From the NCBI GenBank assembly GCA_029211065.1, contig JARGFK010000002.1, positions 1-64,000 of the forward strand: a stretch of 64,000 nucleotides of DNA, read 5' to 3'. This document shows, piece after piece, positions 1 through 8,398 of the stretch. Every line of letters begins with the position of its first letter. The stretch's first letter is position 1. Under the pieces are notes generated by a model that was not told where the DNA came from, made no database searches, and saw only the letters and a list, made by a program, of their open reading frames with translations. Source of the DNA: Desulfobacterales bacterium (GTDB taxonomy: Bacteria; Desulfobacterota; Desulfobacteria; Desulfobacterales; JARGFK01). Position numbers and translations under genes: made by a program.

Positions 1-72
1 AGCAAGCTCAAAAACCACCCCCCTGGGCCTTAAAGGTTAATCGTAGACTTGAACCATTTTAAAGGAGGAAGC

Positions 73-1245
73 ATGGATTTTTCCCGACACCCCATGTTCG
101 CTTGGTTAAAAGATCTTCGCCGGGAGTTTCATCGCCGCCCGGAAACGGCCTTTAATGAGATAGAGACAACCGCCAGGATTAAAGAAACCTTGAAGGCGCT
201 AGGGCTTGAGCTGAAGAAGCTGGATGGCCTTGAGGTCGGCGCGGTGGGTGTTTTAAAAGGAAGGCCCGGCAAAAAGGTGCTGGGGCTAAGGGCCGACATA
301 GACGCCCTTCCCATCCAGGAATTAAATAACGTGCCGTATAAATCGCAATACCGGGGCCGGATGCACGCCTGTGGGCATGACGCCCATGCGGCGATCATGC
401 TGGGCGTGGCCAAGAATTTAATTGAATCCGGCCAGGCGCAAACAATCAGCGGCAAGGTCAAGTTTATTTTTCAGCCCGCCGAGGAAACATTAAAGGGCGC
501 ACGGGCCATGATCAAGGCGGGGGTGCTGAAGGAACCTGCGATGAACCGCATCCTGGCGTGCCACATGTGGACCGAGGGCAAGGTGGGACAGGTGGGGCTA
601 TACAGGGGGTTCAGTCATGCGGCAACGGATTTTTTTAATTTGACCATTACCGGCAAAAGTACGCACGGCGCCCGTCCCCACAAAGGTAACGATCCGGTGG
701 TGGCCGGGGCGCACTTTGTGACGGCGCTCCAGACCATCGTCAGCCGAAACATCAATCCCATCGATACCGGCGTTGTGACAATCGGTAAATTCGCCGGAGG
801 CACGGTCGCCAACATCATTCCGGACAAGGTTGAACTGGCGGGGACCATTCGCACATTTACCGGCGAGGGACGGGATTTGGTCATCAGCCGGCTCAAGGAA
901 ATGATCGCCGGTATGAAAAAAGCATTTCGGGTAAAGACCCAATTCAGGTTTGTCGAAGGGGTCGCCGCCTGCAACAATACCGAAGCGGTTTCCGAGACCC
1001 TCTATGACGCCGCCATAAAGGTGGTGGGTAAAAAAAATGTGTCCTTTATCAGTCGCACGACGGGTGGCGAAGATTTTGCCCTGTTTACCGAAAAAATCCC
1101 CGGCGCCCTGGTGCGCCTGGGCTGTATGAACCCTGCCAAGGAAATCGTCCATCCTTTACACGCTTCCAGGTTCGATATAGACGAAAGCGTTATGCCTCTC
1201 GGGGTTGAAATTATTTCGCGGGCGGTTGTGGATTATCTGGGCTGA
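73..1245 (+). CDS. M20 family amidohydrolase (metal-dependent peptidase/N-acyl amino acid hydrolase)
   Basis: Cytosolic M20D-type amidohydrolase that probably hydrolyses an N-acyl amino acid or similar amide. About 390 residues, normal for the family. Visible metal-site motifs are RADIDALP (about residues 73-80), HACGHDAH (98-105), QPAEE (134-138), a His in CHMWTEG (about 164) and VHPLHASRFDID near the C-terminus; the dimerisation/lid domain lies between. The start at 73 is chosen because AGGAGG stands five to six bases upstream; an in-frame start at 49 lacks such a site. It converges on the remnant of an MFS gene just downstream. The exact substrate (hippurate, IAA-amino acid, N-acetyl amino acid) cannot be told from sequence. 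Confidence 0.9.
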   Translation: MDFSRHPMFAWLKDLRREFHRRPETAFNEIETTARIKETLKALGLELKKLDGLEVGAVGVLKGRPGKKVLGLRADIDALPIQELNNVPYKSQYRGRMHACGHDAHAAIMLGVAKNLIESGQAQTISGKVKFIFQPAEETLKGARAMIKAGVLKEPAMNRILACHMWTEGKVGQVGLYRGFSHAATDFFNLTITGKSTHGARPHKGNDPVVAGAHFVTALQTIVSRNINPIDTGVVTIGKFAGGTVANIIPDKVELAGTIRTFTGEGRDLVISRLKEMIAGMKKAFRVKTQFRFVEGVAACNNTEAVSETLYDAAIKVVGKKNVSFISRTTGGEDFALFTEKIPGALVRLGCMNPAKEIVHPLHASRFDIDESVMPLGVEIISRAVVDYLG

Positions 1246-1261
1246 AAATGCTTTAAAACCT

Positions 1262-1411
1262 TTAAATGTATTTTCGAAAAACCAGCGCAAAGATCAGAAT
1301 AATGCATAACCCGACTGCCACACCGGTAAAGGTGAGATTGATCCCATATATATCGATCAAATAGCCGATAAGTGGAGTGGTTATGCCGGCAAATTCGTCT
1401 CCTATCAAATA
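1262..1411 (-). pseudogene. C-terminal remnant of a second MFS permease
   Basis: Reads on the minus strand as about 49 residues plus stop, including LIGDEFAGITTPLIG and ending in FRKYI. This is nearly the same as the C-terminus of the intact MFS permease that ends at 6886, which has LIGEEIAGITTPLIG and FRKYI. The nucleotide match is diverged and mostly synonymous, so the two were once separate coding copies and this is not a recent duplication. There is no upstream part: homology stops at about 1411, where the transposase-derived repeat begins. Confidence 0.75.
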
Positions 1412-1420
1412 AAAAGACCG

Positions 1421-1655
1421 CAGCGATAATCAGCAAGAATTGTCAAACACGTAATATGAATATTGAAATACTTCGTTCCGGTAGTCGTATCAAGGAAGTT
1501 TCAAAGCTGCGAACGACTCCGGCGTTACAGTTGGTAAACGATCTGGTTTTATCTTTAGCTAAAAGCGTACGGCAATTAGCGTTTCCACTTCGGCAATTGC
1601 CCAGATTCTGCGACGTCATGGTTAGTACAATTAGTAAACAATGTCCCCCCTTTTA
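1421..1655 (+). repeat. Direct repeat copy 1 (transposase-derived), left flank of the CoA-transferase block
   Basis: About 235 bases matching 6564-6797 in the same orientation with scattered substitutions and small indels. Both begin CAGCGATAATCAGCA and run through the transposase remnant to an ACAATTAGTA stretch. The two copies bracket the CoA-transferase A/B and Pat-like genes. Confidence 0.8.
1456..1625 (+). pseudogene. Decayed C-terminal end of a Y1 (REP-associated tyrosine type) transposase, copy 1
   Basis: Starts MNIEILRSGSRIKE and continues to LQLVNDLVLSLAKSVRQ; then one lost base (relative to copy 2) breaks the frame. Restoring it gives a helix-turn-helix-like tail close to VSTSAIAQILRR, as read in copy 2. 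The layout SGSR-(K/R), then LVND, LSLAESARQ and xGVSTSAIAxIL is what I recognise from the C-terminal end of IS200-like Y1_Tnp proteins associated with REP elements. The catalytic HUH domain is absent, so it is inert. The family assignment rests on motif recognition only. Confidence 0.55.
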
Positions 1656-1775
1656 TTTTTTTCGCTTTGCGCAATAAATTTTACAATCTGTAAAATAAAA
1701 TGACGCTTTTTTCCGCCAATTTGTCGCAGTCAATCCTATAAAGTTGTTTTTATTTGTTTTTTTATTATTTAACCG

Positions 1776-1792
1776 TTGGCATGTTTCTTGAT
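1776..1792 (+). promoter_or_regulatory. Possible sigma-54 (-24/-12) promoter upstream of the CoA-transferase genes
   Basis: TTGGCATGTTTCTTGAT resembles the TGGCAC-N5-TTGC consensus, with GG to the -12 dinucleotide at the right ten-base spacing, although the -12 element reads GA, not GC. It lies about 97 bases before the first CoA-transferase start, in an AT-rich leader. No sigma-54 activator gene is seen nearby. Confidence 0.3.
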
Positions 1793-1888
1793 TTAAAAAA
1801 ATAGAGTTGGCTTTTATTCCTTGAGACCTTTAAATTAGAGTCAGGAACAATCCATCAACAATTTTTCAATCTCTTGGAAGGATCACGT

Positions 1889-2893
1889 ATGAAAATACTT
1901 ACGGAAGGCAGAAACCCCCTGTTCATGGATCCCGACCCGGACAAGGCGCGGGCGTTTTTCGAAACCAAATCCCGGGCGATGACCGACAAGCGTATGACCG
2001 TAAAGGAGGCTGTGGAGAAATTCATACCGGATGGCTGCTATCTGGCGATCGGCGGATTCGGCTCGAATCGCATCCCGACGGCGGTCATCCATGAAATCCT
2101 CCGGGCCCGCCGCAAAAACCTTGGCTTCCTTGGACATACCTCGACCCATGACTTTCAGCTGCTATGCGCCGGCCGCTGCATCAACCGCGTGGATGCGGCC
2201 TATATTGTCGGTCTGGAGGCACGGGGGCTGTCGCTGAACGCGCGGCGGATTATGCAATCCGGTGAGGTTCAGGTGTGCGAGTGGACCAATTACGCGTTGG
2301 CGGCCCGTTTAAAAGCCGCCGCTGAAGGCGTTTCTTTCGCGATCATTCGCTGTATGCTGGGAACTGACACCTTCGAAATGTCCGGCGCTAAAATCGTTGT
2401 GTGCCCTTTCACCGGCAAAAAGTTTGCCGCTGTACCGGCGCTATGGCCGGATGTGGCCGTCATTCACGTACACCAGGCGGATATTTACGGCAATTGTCAG
2501 ATCAGGGGGATTTCCGCCGCCGATCTGGAGCTGGCCCGCGCTACCAAGCACTTAATCGTCACCGCCGAACGATTTGTGGACAACCTGAGCATCCGAATGC
2601 GGCCGACCCAGACATCCATCCCTTACTATCTGGTGGACGGTGTTATCGAGGTGCCTTATGGAAGTTATCCGGGGAATATGCCCTACCACTACTTTTCGGA
2701 TGAAAAACATCTCGCTGAATGGCTCCGGGTCGAAAAAGATCCGGCTGAATTTGCCAAATTCCTGGACGACCACATCTATGGGGTTTCCAGTTTCCAGGAA
2801 TATCTGGACCTGTGCGGCGGTCTGGCCCGGCTCAAGGAACTTCAGGAACTTGAAAACCTGGTTGACAAACAGGAAAGGAGAAACCTGCCTTGA
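1889..2893 (+). CDS. CoA-transferase subunit A, glutaconate CoA-transferase-like
   Basis: Class I CoA-transferase alpha subunit (about 334 residues), expected to form a heteromer with the next gene and move CoA between an acyl-CoA and a carboxylic acid. The N-terminal half carries the family glycine-rich segment GGFGSNRIPTAVIHE, and the central part has KKFAAVPALWPDVAVIHVHQAD, split here as KKFAAVPALWPDV and AVIHVHQAD, typical of the glutaconate-CoA-transferase A group. Start chosen at the ATG preceded by GGAAGGATCACGT; a TTG five codons earlier is possible. Its stop overlaps the start of subunit B by four bases, so the two are translationally coupled. The acid substrate is not evident. Confidence 0.85.
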   Translation: MKILTEGRNPLFMDPDPDKARAFFETKSRAMTDKRMTVKEAVEKFIPDGCYLAIGGFGSNRIPTAVIHEILRARRKNLGFLGHTSTHDFQLLCAGRCINRVDAAYIVGLEARGLSLNARRIMQSGEVQVCEWTNYALAARLKAAAEGVSFAIIRCMLGTDTFEMSGAKIVVCPFTGKKFAAVPALWPDVAVIHVHQADIYGNCQIRGISAADLELARATKHLIVTAERFVDNLSIRMRPTQTSIPYYLVDGVIEVPYGSYPGNMPYHYFSDEKHLAEWLRVEKDPAEFAKFLDDHIYGVSSFQEYLDLCGGLARLKELQELENLVDKQERRNLP

Positions 2894-3660
2894 AAGATGA
2901 ATACAACAAGACAGAAATGATGATTTGTGCGTCTTCCCGCTATCTGGAGGACGGCAAAACGGTTGCCGTCGGAACCGGTGCGCCCTGTGCCGCGGCCATG
3001 CTGGCCCAGAAGACGGCTTCACCGAACCTGGTGATCCTATTTGAGGCCGGCGGCTTCGCTCCCCTGCTGCCGCAAATGCCGATCTCGGTCGGTGATTCAC
3101 GAACCTTTTTCAGAGGAATAATGGCGGCCGGAATGATCGAAATGATGACGACCTGCAGCCGCGGTCTGGTAGACTATGGTTTTTTGGGCGGTGCCCAGAT
3201 CGACCGGTACGGCAACATCAATTCGACGGTTATCGGTGATTATTACCGGCCTAAGGTCCGTTTTCCCGGCAGTGGCGGGGCCAATGACTTTGCCTCCTTA
3301 TGCTGGAAAACACTGATCATGACCGTCCACAGCAAAGCACGCTTCGTGGAGAAATTGGATTTTATCACCAGCCCGGGATATCTTTCCGGCCCCGGCGCCC
3401 GGGAAGCGGCCGGCCTCCCCCCGGGAAGCGGGCCCTACAAGATCATTACCGATCTGGCTGTTCTCGGATTTGATCAAGAAACCAAACGGCTGAAAATTGA
3501 ATCCGTTCACCCGGGGGTAACGCTGGAGCAGATTAAAGAAGAAACCGGCTTCGATTTGCCCGAAGCTGATTTTATCCGAATGACACCGCCCCCCACCAAA
3601 GAGGAATTAAGAATTTTAAGAGGAGAAGTGGATCCCTTGCGACTGATTATCGGCCGATAA
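2890..3660 (+). CDS. CoA-transferase subunit B, glutaconate CoA-transferase-like
   Basis: Beta subunit partner of the preceding gene, 256 residues. It starts with TTG inside the TTGA overlap with subunit A, behind AGGAAAGGAG. It carries GTGAPCAAAMLAQ near the N-terminus, FEAGGFAPLLP, FLGGAQIDRYGNINST, and FPGSGGANDFASLC, which is the glycine-rich SGGANDFA segment usual for this subunit. The C-terminus has SVHPGVTLEQIKEETGFDL, typical of ketoacid and glutaconate CoA-transferase beta chains. In these enzymes a glutamate forms the glutamyl-CoA thioester; I did not place it with certainty here. A hairpin terminator follows. Confidence 0.85.
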   Translation: MKDEYNKTEMMICASSRYLEDGKTVAVGTGAPCAAAMLAQKTASPNLVILFEAGGFAPLLPQMPISVGDSRTFFRGIMAAGMIEMMTTCSRGLVDYGFLGGAQIDRYGNINSTVIGDYYRPKVRFPGSGGANDFASLCWKTLIMTVHSKARFVEKLDFITSPGYLSGPGAREAAGLPPGSGPYKIITDLAVLGFDQETKRLKIESVHPGVTLEQIKEETGFDLPEADFIRMTPPPTKEELRILRGEVDPLRLIIGR

Positions 3661-3661
3661 C

Positions 3662-3698
3662 CCGAGCCGCAAGCTGCAACCGGCTCGGCTATATTTTT
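3662..3698 (+). terminator. Hairpin terminator after the CoA-transferase pair
   Basis: CCGAGCCG (3662-3669) pairs perfectly with CGGCTCGG (3681-3688), an 8-bp GC-rich stem, followed by CTATATTTTT. It could end or attenuate the transcript before the Pat-like gene 190 bases downstream. Confidence 0.65.
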
Positions 3699-3880
3699 GC
3701 GAAATGTTTGGCTTGAAACGGACAGCAGGATTTCCATTTGGGGGTCGCTTCGAGCGTAAGGCCTCCGGGCAGGGGGAAAGCGCTGTCCGCTGACACACAC
3801 GGGCGCATAAAGATGCCGGTTCAGCACCCAACGCGGCGACCGGGTGTTCGATATGTTTTTAAAAGCGAAGAGATAGATTC

Positions 3881-6508
3881 ATGAGCATTCGAGGGCTGTC
3901 CAAGCTGTTTTTCCCTTCTGCCCTAGCGGTGCTAGGTATTGATGAGGGGACGGAAAATCCCGGGCGCCGTGTTTTAGCAAACATCGTCGCGGGCGGATAT
4001 CAAGGCGCCGTCTACCCGATTTCTAAAAACGTCGGCCAGGTAAATGGACTGCCGGTGTACGCAAACCTTGCGGCCGTCAAGAAGCCGATTGATCTGGCGA
4101 TTCTTTCCCTGGCGCCGGAATATATACCGACCGCTATCGAGGCTTGCGGACAGGCCGGCGTGAGCGGCGTCCTCATCCCCTCTTTGAAGGCGACGCCGGA
4201 AGAGGCGATCGCGCCTATCCGGGAACAAGCCCGCAAAACAGGCGTTCGTGTGATCGGCCCGCACGCCTGGGGGATTTGCAGCCCCTGGACTAGCCTCAAC
4301 GCCGGTTTCGGACGACAACTTCCTCCGGCCGGCGAGCTGGCCGTCATATCTCAAAGCAACGCGATCTGTTCCAATCTTCTTGATTTATCCATTTCCAGGC
4401 ACATCGGCCTGAGTTTGCTGGTTGATTTGGGAGACATGGTTGAGGTTGACTGTGCGGACCTTTTGGATTACAGCGCCACTCATTTCAGGGTCGGCGCTAT
4501 CCTGCTGTATGTCGAACATATTGGCGACATGCGCAAATTCATGTCCGCCGCTCGTTCCGCCGCCCGCCTCAAGCCAGTTGTCGTACTTAAGTCCGGTAGA
4601 TGTTCCAGCATTTCGCAGACAACGAAAACACCTTCAGGAAAACTCATCGACGAAGATATCGTCTACGATGCCGCCTTCGCGCGGGCAGGCATCGTTCGAG
4701 TGGCAACCGTCGAGCAGCTGTTCGATTGCGGCGATTTGCTCAGCAAACATCCGCGACCCCGGGGGTCAGGCCTTTCTATCGTCAGCAATGCTCGGGGACC
4801 GGCAGTGATGGCCGTGGACGCGCTGCAGAAGCACGGTCTGAAACCGCTGCCCCTGAGCAGCGAAATCCTGGCGGCGCTTGCCCCGCTTGTCGAAACGTCT
4901 GCCGACCGGCCGCATACCGCCCTGACGTTACCGGCCGATATACCGGCCCGGCCCTTGGGCCAGCTCGTTTCCCGCTGTCTTGACGCCAAAGAAGTACAGA
5001 CGCTTCTCGTCATTCTCGTTCCCCGATTTCTAACAGACCCGGACGCAGTGGCCCGTGCAATCACTGGTGCCGCTGATAAAAAAAGCGCCCCGCTCATTGC
5101 CGTGTGGATGGGTGAAAACGGCTGTGAAAACGGGCGCCGGATTCTTTGTGAAGCAGGCATCCCGACCTACGATGTCCCCGAGCGGGCTGTGGAAGCATTC
5201 TTAAATCTAACCACCTACGCCCACAATATTCAACAGCTGCAGGAAATTCCACCGCGGCTTTCCGGACGTTTTGCCACCCATCGCGCCCGCGCCCAGGCCG
5301 TTATGAGAATCGCCCTGCAGACAAACGACTGCGTTCTCGAAGGCAGGCGTGCGCTGATGTTCCTTCAGGCGTATGATATTCCGGCAGACTGTTTTCCGGC
5401 CGTTCATGCCTGGGGAACCGCAGAGGAGTCGGAACTGTTGTCCGCAACAAATTGTCCGGCGTCTGCTTCTGCCGACGACGGCTCTTCCATGGCCACGGTG
5501 AAAGTGCCGGAGGGTCGTGAATCGGCGGATGAGACAGCTATCAGCCCCGAAAGCCGCCAGGCGGACGCAACCATCTGCCTGGTGAGCCGGCAGCTGCCTC
5601 CTTTCGGACCCGTCATCCTGTTCGGTACAGGCAGCTTGCCGCCGGAGCTGTCCACGGACTTTGCCGTGGGGCTGCCGCCCTTGAACCGGTTGCTGGCCCG
5701 TCAGCTCATGGAGCGTACGATGCTCTACCGCTTCCTCTGTACGAAATCCCCGTCCGCTGTCCCCTTCCTGGAAGAACTGCTGGTCAACTTCTCGCATCTC
5801 GTTACCGATTTGCCTGAAATCCTCGAACTGGAAATAAATCCCTTGGCGGTCTGCGGAAGCCAGGCCCGGGCCTGTAACGCCCGGATCTTCATCCAACCGT
5901 CGGACAAACGCTCGCCCCTGCACCTGGTCATCAGCCCTTATCCGGATGAATATGAAGTCAACACGGTCACCTCCGGCGGTATTTCACTCTTCCTTCGGCC
6001 GATCAAACCGGAGGATGCCCCGCTGCTGCAGGAGTTGTGGTCGGAGCTTTCACCCCGCACCCTGTATTACCGATTCGCCAAACCGGTTACGGATTTAACG
6101 CCGGCGCTGCTGGCTCGATTCACCCAGATCGATTATGACCGGGAAATTGCGCTGGTGGCGCTTCAGCCAAGCGCCGCCGGCCAGCGGATGCTCGGGGTGG
6201 CACGTCTGATAAGCGCTCCGGGGTCCGATACGGTCGAATTTGCTATTATTGTCGGAGACCCCTGGCAGGGTCAGGGGGTCGGCGCCGAGCTGCTGCGGCG
6301 CCTGGCGGTCATTGCCGTTCGCCGCGGATTCAAGACCCTCTGGGGGCTCGTGCTGCGGGAAAACCGGGCCATGATTGACTTGGCACACAAACTGAGATGG
6401 CCGGCCTTCTCCGACGCCGACTTCTCCGAAGTTGAGGTTCGCCTGGATCTGACCACTGTAAAAGAGTCTGAAATTCTGGAGGCAACCGGCGGCAAAAGTC
6501 GATTCTAA
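3881..6508 (+). CDS. Pat-like protein: acyl-CoA synthetase (NDP-forming) domains fused to GNAT acetyltransferase
   Basis: An 875-residue protein with the domain order of bacterial protein lysine acetyltransferases (Pat/YfiQ): CoA-binding Rossmann domain (about 5-135), succinyl-CoA-ligase-like domain (about 150-290), a further ligase-like domain (about 295-465), an ATP-grasp-like region (about 480-700) and a C-terminal GNAT domain (about 712-860) with VGDPWQGQGVGAELL as acetyl-CoA-binding motif. The active-site SHTGA motif of true ADP-forming synthetases is replaced by SQTTKTPSGKLI (245-256), so no histidine is present, as in known Pat proteins. The ATP-grasp part contains a low-complexity Ser/Glu/Ala stretch (about 515-560) and looks atrophied. 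Best read as a regulatory lysine acetyltransferase sensing acyl-CoA or nucleotide; catalysis of acyl-CoA formation is unlikely. Confidence 0.8.
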   Translation: MSIRGLSKLFFPSALAVLGIDEGTENPGRRVLANIVAGGYQGAVYPISKNVGQVNGLPVYANLAAVKKPIDLAILSLAPEYIPTAIEACGQAGVSGVLIPSLKATPEEAIAPIREQARKTGVRVIGPHAWGICSPWTSLNAGFGRQLPPAGELAVISQSNAICSNLLDLSISRHIGLSLLVDLGDMVEVDCADLLDYSATHFRVGAILLYVEHIGDMRKFMSAARSAARLKPVVVLKSGRCSSISQTTKTPSGKLIDEDIVYDAAFARAGIVRVATVEQLFDCGDLLSKHPRPRGSGLSIVSNARGPAVMAVDALQKHGLKPLPLSSEILAALAPLVETSADRPHTALTLPADIPARPLGQLVSRCLDAKEVQTLLVILVPRFLTDPDAVARAITGAADKKSAPLIAVWMGENGCENGRRILCEAGIPTYDVPERAVEAFLNLTTYAHNIQQLQEIPPRLSGRFATHRARAQAVMRIALQTNDCVLEGRRALMFLQAYDIPADCFPAVHAWGTAEESELLSATNCPASASADDGSSMATVKVPEGRESADETAISPESRQADATICLVSRQLPPFGPVILFGTGSLPPELSTDFAVGLPPLNRLLARQLMERTMLYRFLCTKSPSAVPFLEELLVNFSHLVTDLPEILELEINPLAVCGSQARACNARIFIQPSDKRSPLHLVISPYPDEYEVNTVTSGGISLFLRPIKPEDAPLLQELWSELSPRTLYYRFAKPVTDLTPALLARFTQIDYDREIALVALQPSAAGQRMLGVARLISAPGSDTVEFAIIVGDPWQGQGVGAELLRRLAVIAVRRGFKTLWGLVLRENRAMIDLAHKLRWPAFSDADFSEVEVRLDLTTVKESEILEATGGKSRF

Positions 6509-6563
6509 ATTTTTTTAAAATATAAAAAGCAGTTGTCCGTAAAAGACCTAAATAAAGAAGCTG

Positions 6564-6797
6564 CAGCGATAATCAGCATGGGATTTTAAATTGAAATATG
6601 AATATTGAAATACTTCGTTCCGGTAGTCGTATCAAGAAAATTACAACGCTGCGAACGCTTCCGGCTTTGCAACTGGTGAACGATCCGGTTTTTATCGTTA
6701 GCTGAAAGTGCACGACAAATAGGCGTTTCCACTTCGGCGATTGCCCAAATTCTGCGGCGCCAAAGTTAGCACAATTAGTAGAATGTCTCCCTTTTTC
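6564..6797 (+). repeat. Direct repeat copy 2 (transposase-derived), right flank of the CoA-transferase block
   Basis: Partner of 1421-1655, same orientation. It lies between the Pat-like gene and the convergent intact MFS permease. Confidence 0.8.
6598..6769 (+). pseudogene. Decayed C-terminal end of a Y1 (REP-associated tyrosine type) transposase, copy 2
   Basis: Begins MNIEILRSGSRIKK as in copy 1. An extra T in a poly-T run after the LVND segment shifts the frame; in the corrected frame it ends LSLAESARQIGVSTSAIAQI then LRRQS and a TAG stop at 6767. The frameshift differs from that of copy 1, so the copies decayed independently. No HUH catalytic part precedes it. Confidence 0.55.
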
Positions 6798-6835
6798 CAA
6801 CAATGATTTAAAAAAACCTCTTGACATTTAAACTC

Positions 6836-6860
6836 CCGGTATCAGATCGGCCAATACCGG
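6836..6860. other. Inverted repeat between the repeat copy and the MFS 3' end
   Basis: CCGGTAT (6836-6842) and ATACCGG (6854-6860) form a 7-bp stem with an 11-base loop. There is no U-tract on either side, so it is only a weak terminator candidate for the convergent MFS gene. Confidence 0.35.
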
Positions 6861-6885
6861 TGTGCCTGTTTGAGAGGAGACTTAA

Positions 6886-8163
6886 TTAAATGTATTTTCG
6901 AAAAATCAATGCAATGGTCGGGATTATACATAACCCCACGGCCACGCCGGTAAAGGTGAGATTGATGCCATAGATATCTATCAAATGGCCGATGAGGGGG
7001 GTTGTGATGCCGGCAATTTCCTCTCCTATCAAATAATAAATCCCCAGAACCGTTGTCCGCCGGCCGACCGGAACCACATCTGCGATCAGGGACAACATAC
7101 TGGGCATCCTTACGCTCATGGTCATTCCATACAGCAGCAGCAACACCAGGAGCGGAATGCCGTAGGGGGCTCTCGTAACCGCAAGGAGCAGCGGGCCGGA
7201 AAGGGAAAGGGAGAACAGGATCACTTTTTTTCGCCCAAACCGGTCCGATAAAGCGCCCCCCAGCGGCGCCCCGATAATCCCCGAACCGGCAATCAGGCTG
7301 ATCACCAATCCGGCCAACTGTGGTGATATGCCGTGGCGATCCACCATGTATAACGGCAAATAAGACCGCACCCCTGCAGAAAATAGCTGAATCGTCACCG
7401 ACAGAAAGGCTACGATTCCGAGGGAAACAATAATCTGCGACCAGCTTATCTGCTGCGCCCCCTTGCCGGTAGATTCGTTGCTGCGGCTGCCGGTTTCCGA
7501 CCGTTCTGGTTTTGTGTCCGGCGCTTCAATATCTCCTTTAATTTCAGTCGTTGTGAGCAGCAGGATAACCCCGACCAGGAGGGCCGGCAGGGCCAGTATG
7601 AAAAAAGGAGCCCGCCAGGTACTGAAAAGGTATGCGACCCCCAGGGCCATGGCCGGCGTCAACAAAAAGCTGGCGCTACCACCGGTATTATGAAAGCCCA
7701 AAGCCCGGCCTCTTTTTTGCGCAAGAAAAACCTGGGAAATAAAGGATGTGGCAGGCGCATGGTAGGATGCGCTGATGACGCCCATGGCAACAAAAAAAGG
7801 TACCATCTGGCCGTAGGACTGGGTGAAGCTCACGCCGATGCCGGTCAGGGATATACAGATCATGCCCCAGATGATGATAAGGCGGCTGCTGAATCTGTCT
7901 GCAAGCATGGCCATGGGAAGTTGGGCAAGCCCGTAAGAAATCGTGTAGCAGGATACCAGGAGGCCTGATTGAAAATAATTCAGCCCTAAACTTTCACGCA
8001 TCAACGGAAGCAGCGGAATCAAGACGCCGGTGCATACATGGTAACTGAAATGAGCCAGCATGAATTGAGGGATAAGATATTTGGAAGCTGCTTTTGGCAT
8101 CTGTTCAAGCTGAGTTCGAATTTTTTTACACTGTAAGCCCCATCTCCGTGGGGTGCAACGCAT
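6886..8163 (-). CDS. MFS permease
   Basis: Major facilitator family permease of about 425 residues, with hydrophobic segments throughout and the loop 2-3 signature region LADRFSSRLIIIWG plus its repeat GALSDRFGRKKVILFSLSL in the second half, consistent with 12 helices. A charged central loop (TKPERSETGSRSNESTGKG) separates the halves. The start is unsure: the first Met lies at 8163, but the hydrophobic region begins after MPKAASKYLIP (Met at about 8100), and neither has a convincing ribosome-binding site. Its C-terminal 49 residues are duplicated as a remnant at 1262-1411. Substrate unknown; it may import an acid used by the adjacent CoA-transferase block. Confidence 0.85.
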   Translation of the reverse strand: MRCTPRRWGLQCKKIRTQLEQMPKAASKYLIPQFMLAHFSYHVCTGVLIPLLPLMRESLGLNYFQSGLLVSCYTISYGLAQLPMAMLADRFSSRLIIIWGMICISLTGIGVSFTQSYGQMVPFFVAMGVISASYHAPATSFISQVFLAQKRGRALGFHNTGGSASFLLTPAMALGVAYLFSTWRAPFFILALPALLVGVILLLTTTEIKGDIEAPDTKPERSETGSRSNESTGKGAQQISWSQIIVSLGIVAFLSVTIQLFSAGVRSYLPLYMVDRHGISPQLAGLVISLIAGSGIIGAPLGGALSDRFGRKKVILFSLSLSGPLLLAVTRAPYGIPLLVLLLLYGMTMSVRMPSMLSLIADVVPVGRRTTVLGIYYLIGEEIAGITTPLIGHLIDIYGINLTFTGVAVGLCIIPTIALIFRKYI

Positions 8164-8398
8164 GAAAGGCGCTATTGGCTAACATATTGAAGAACAGAAG
8201 TCAATCAGACGGCAAACAGGATAGCGTCTCTTTTAAAGTTGTAATTATTTCAGGATTAATTTAAAATCTGGATGAATATTCCTTTACAAACAAATTTGCT
8301 ATGTCCCCTGCCAGGGGCAAGCACAAGACCAAAGCCTGTCCCCTATCAACGGGTTGTCAATCGTTCCCTGTTAAAAATCATGCAGCACGGGAGGAGAT

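Noticed and set aside
598-1152. Long open frame on the minus strand inside the amidohydrolase
   Set aside because: The opposite strand encodes a clear M20 enzyme with all metal motifs; the minus frame shows no family pattern and is a by-product of codon bias.
5207-5923. 238-codon minus-strand frame inside the Pat-like gene
   Set aside because: Falls within a continuous plus-strand protein with recognised domains at both ends; no independent evidence.
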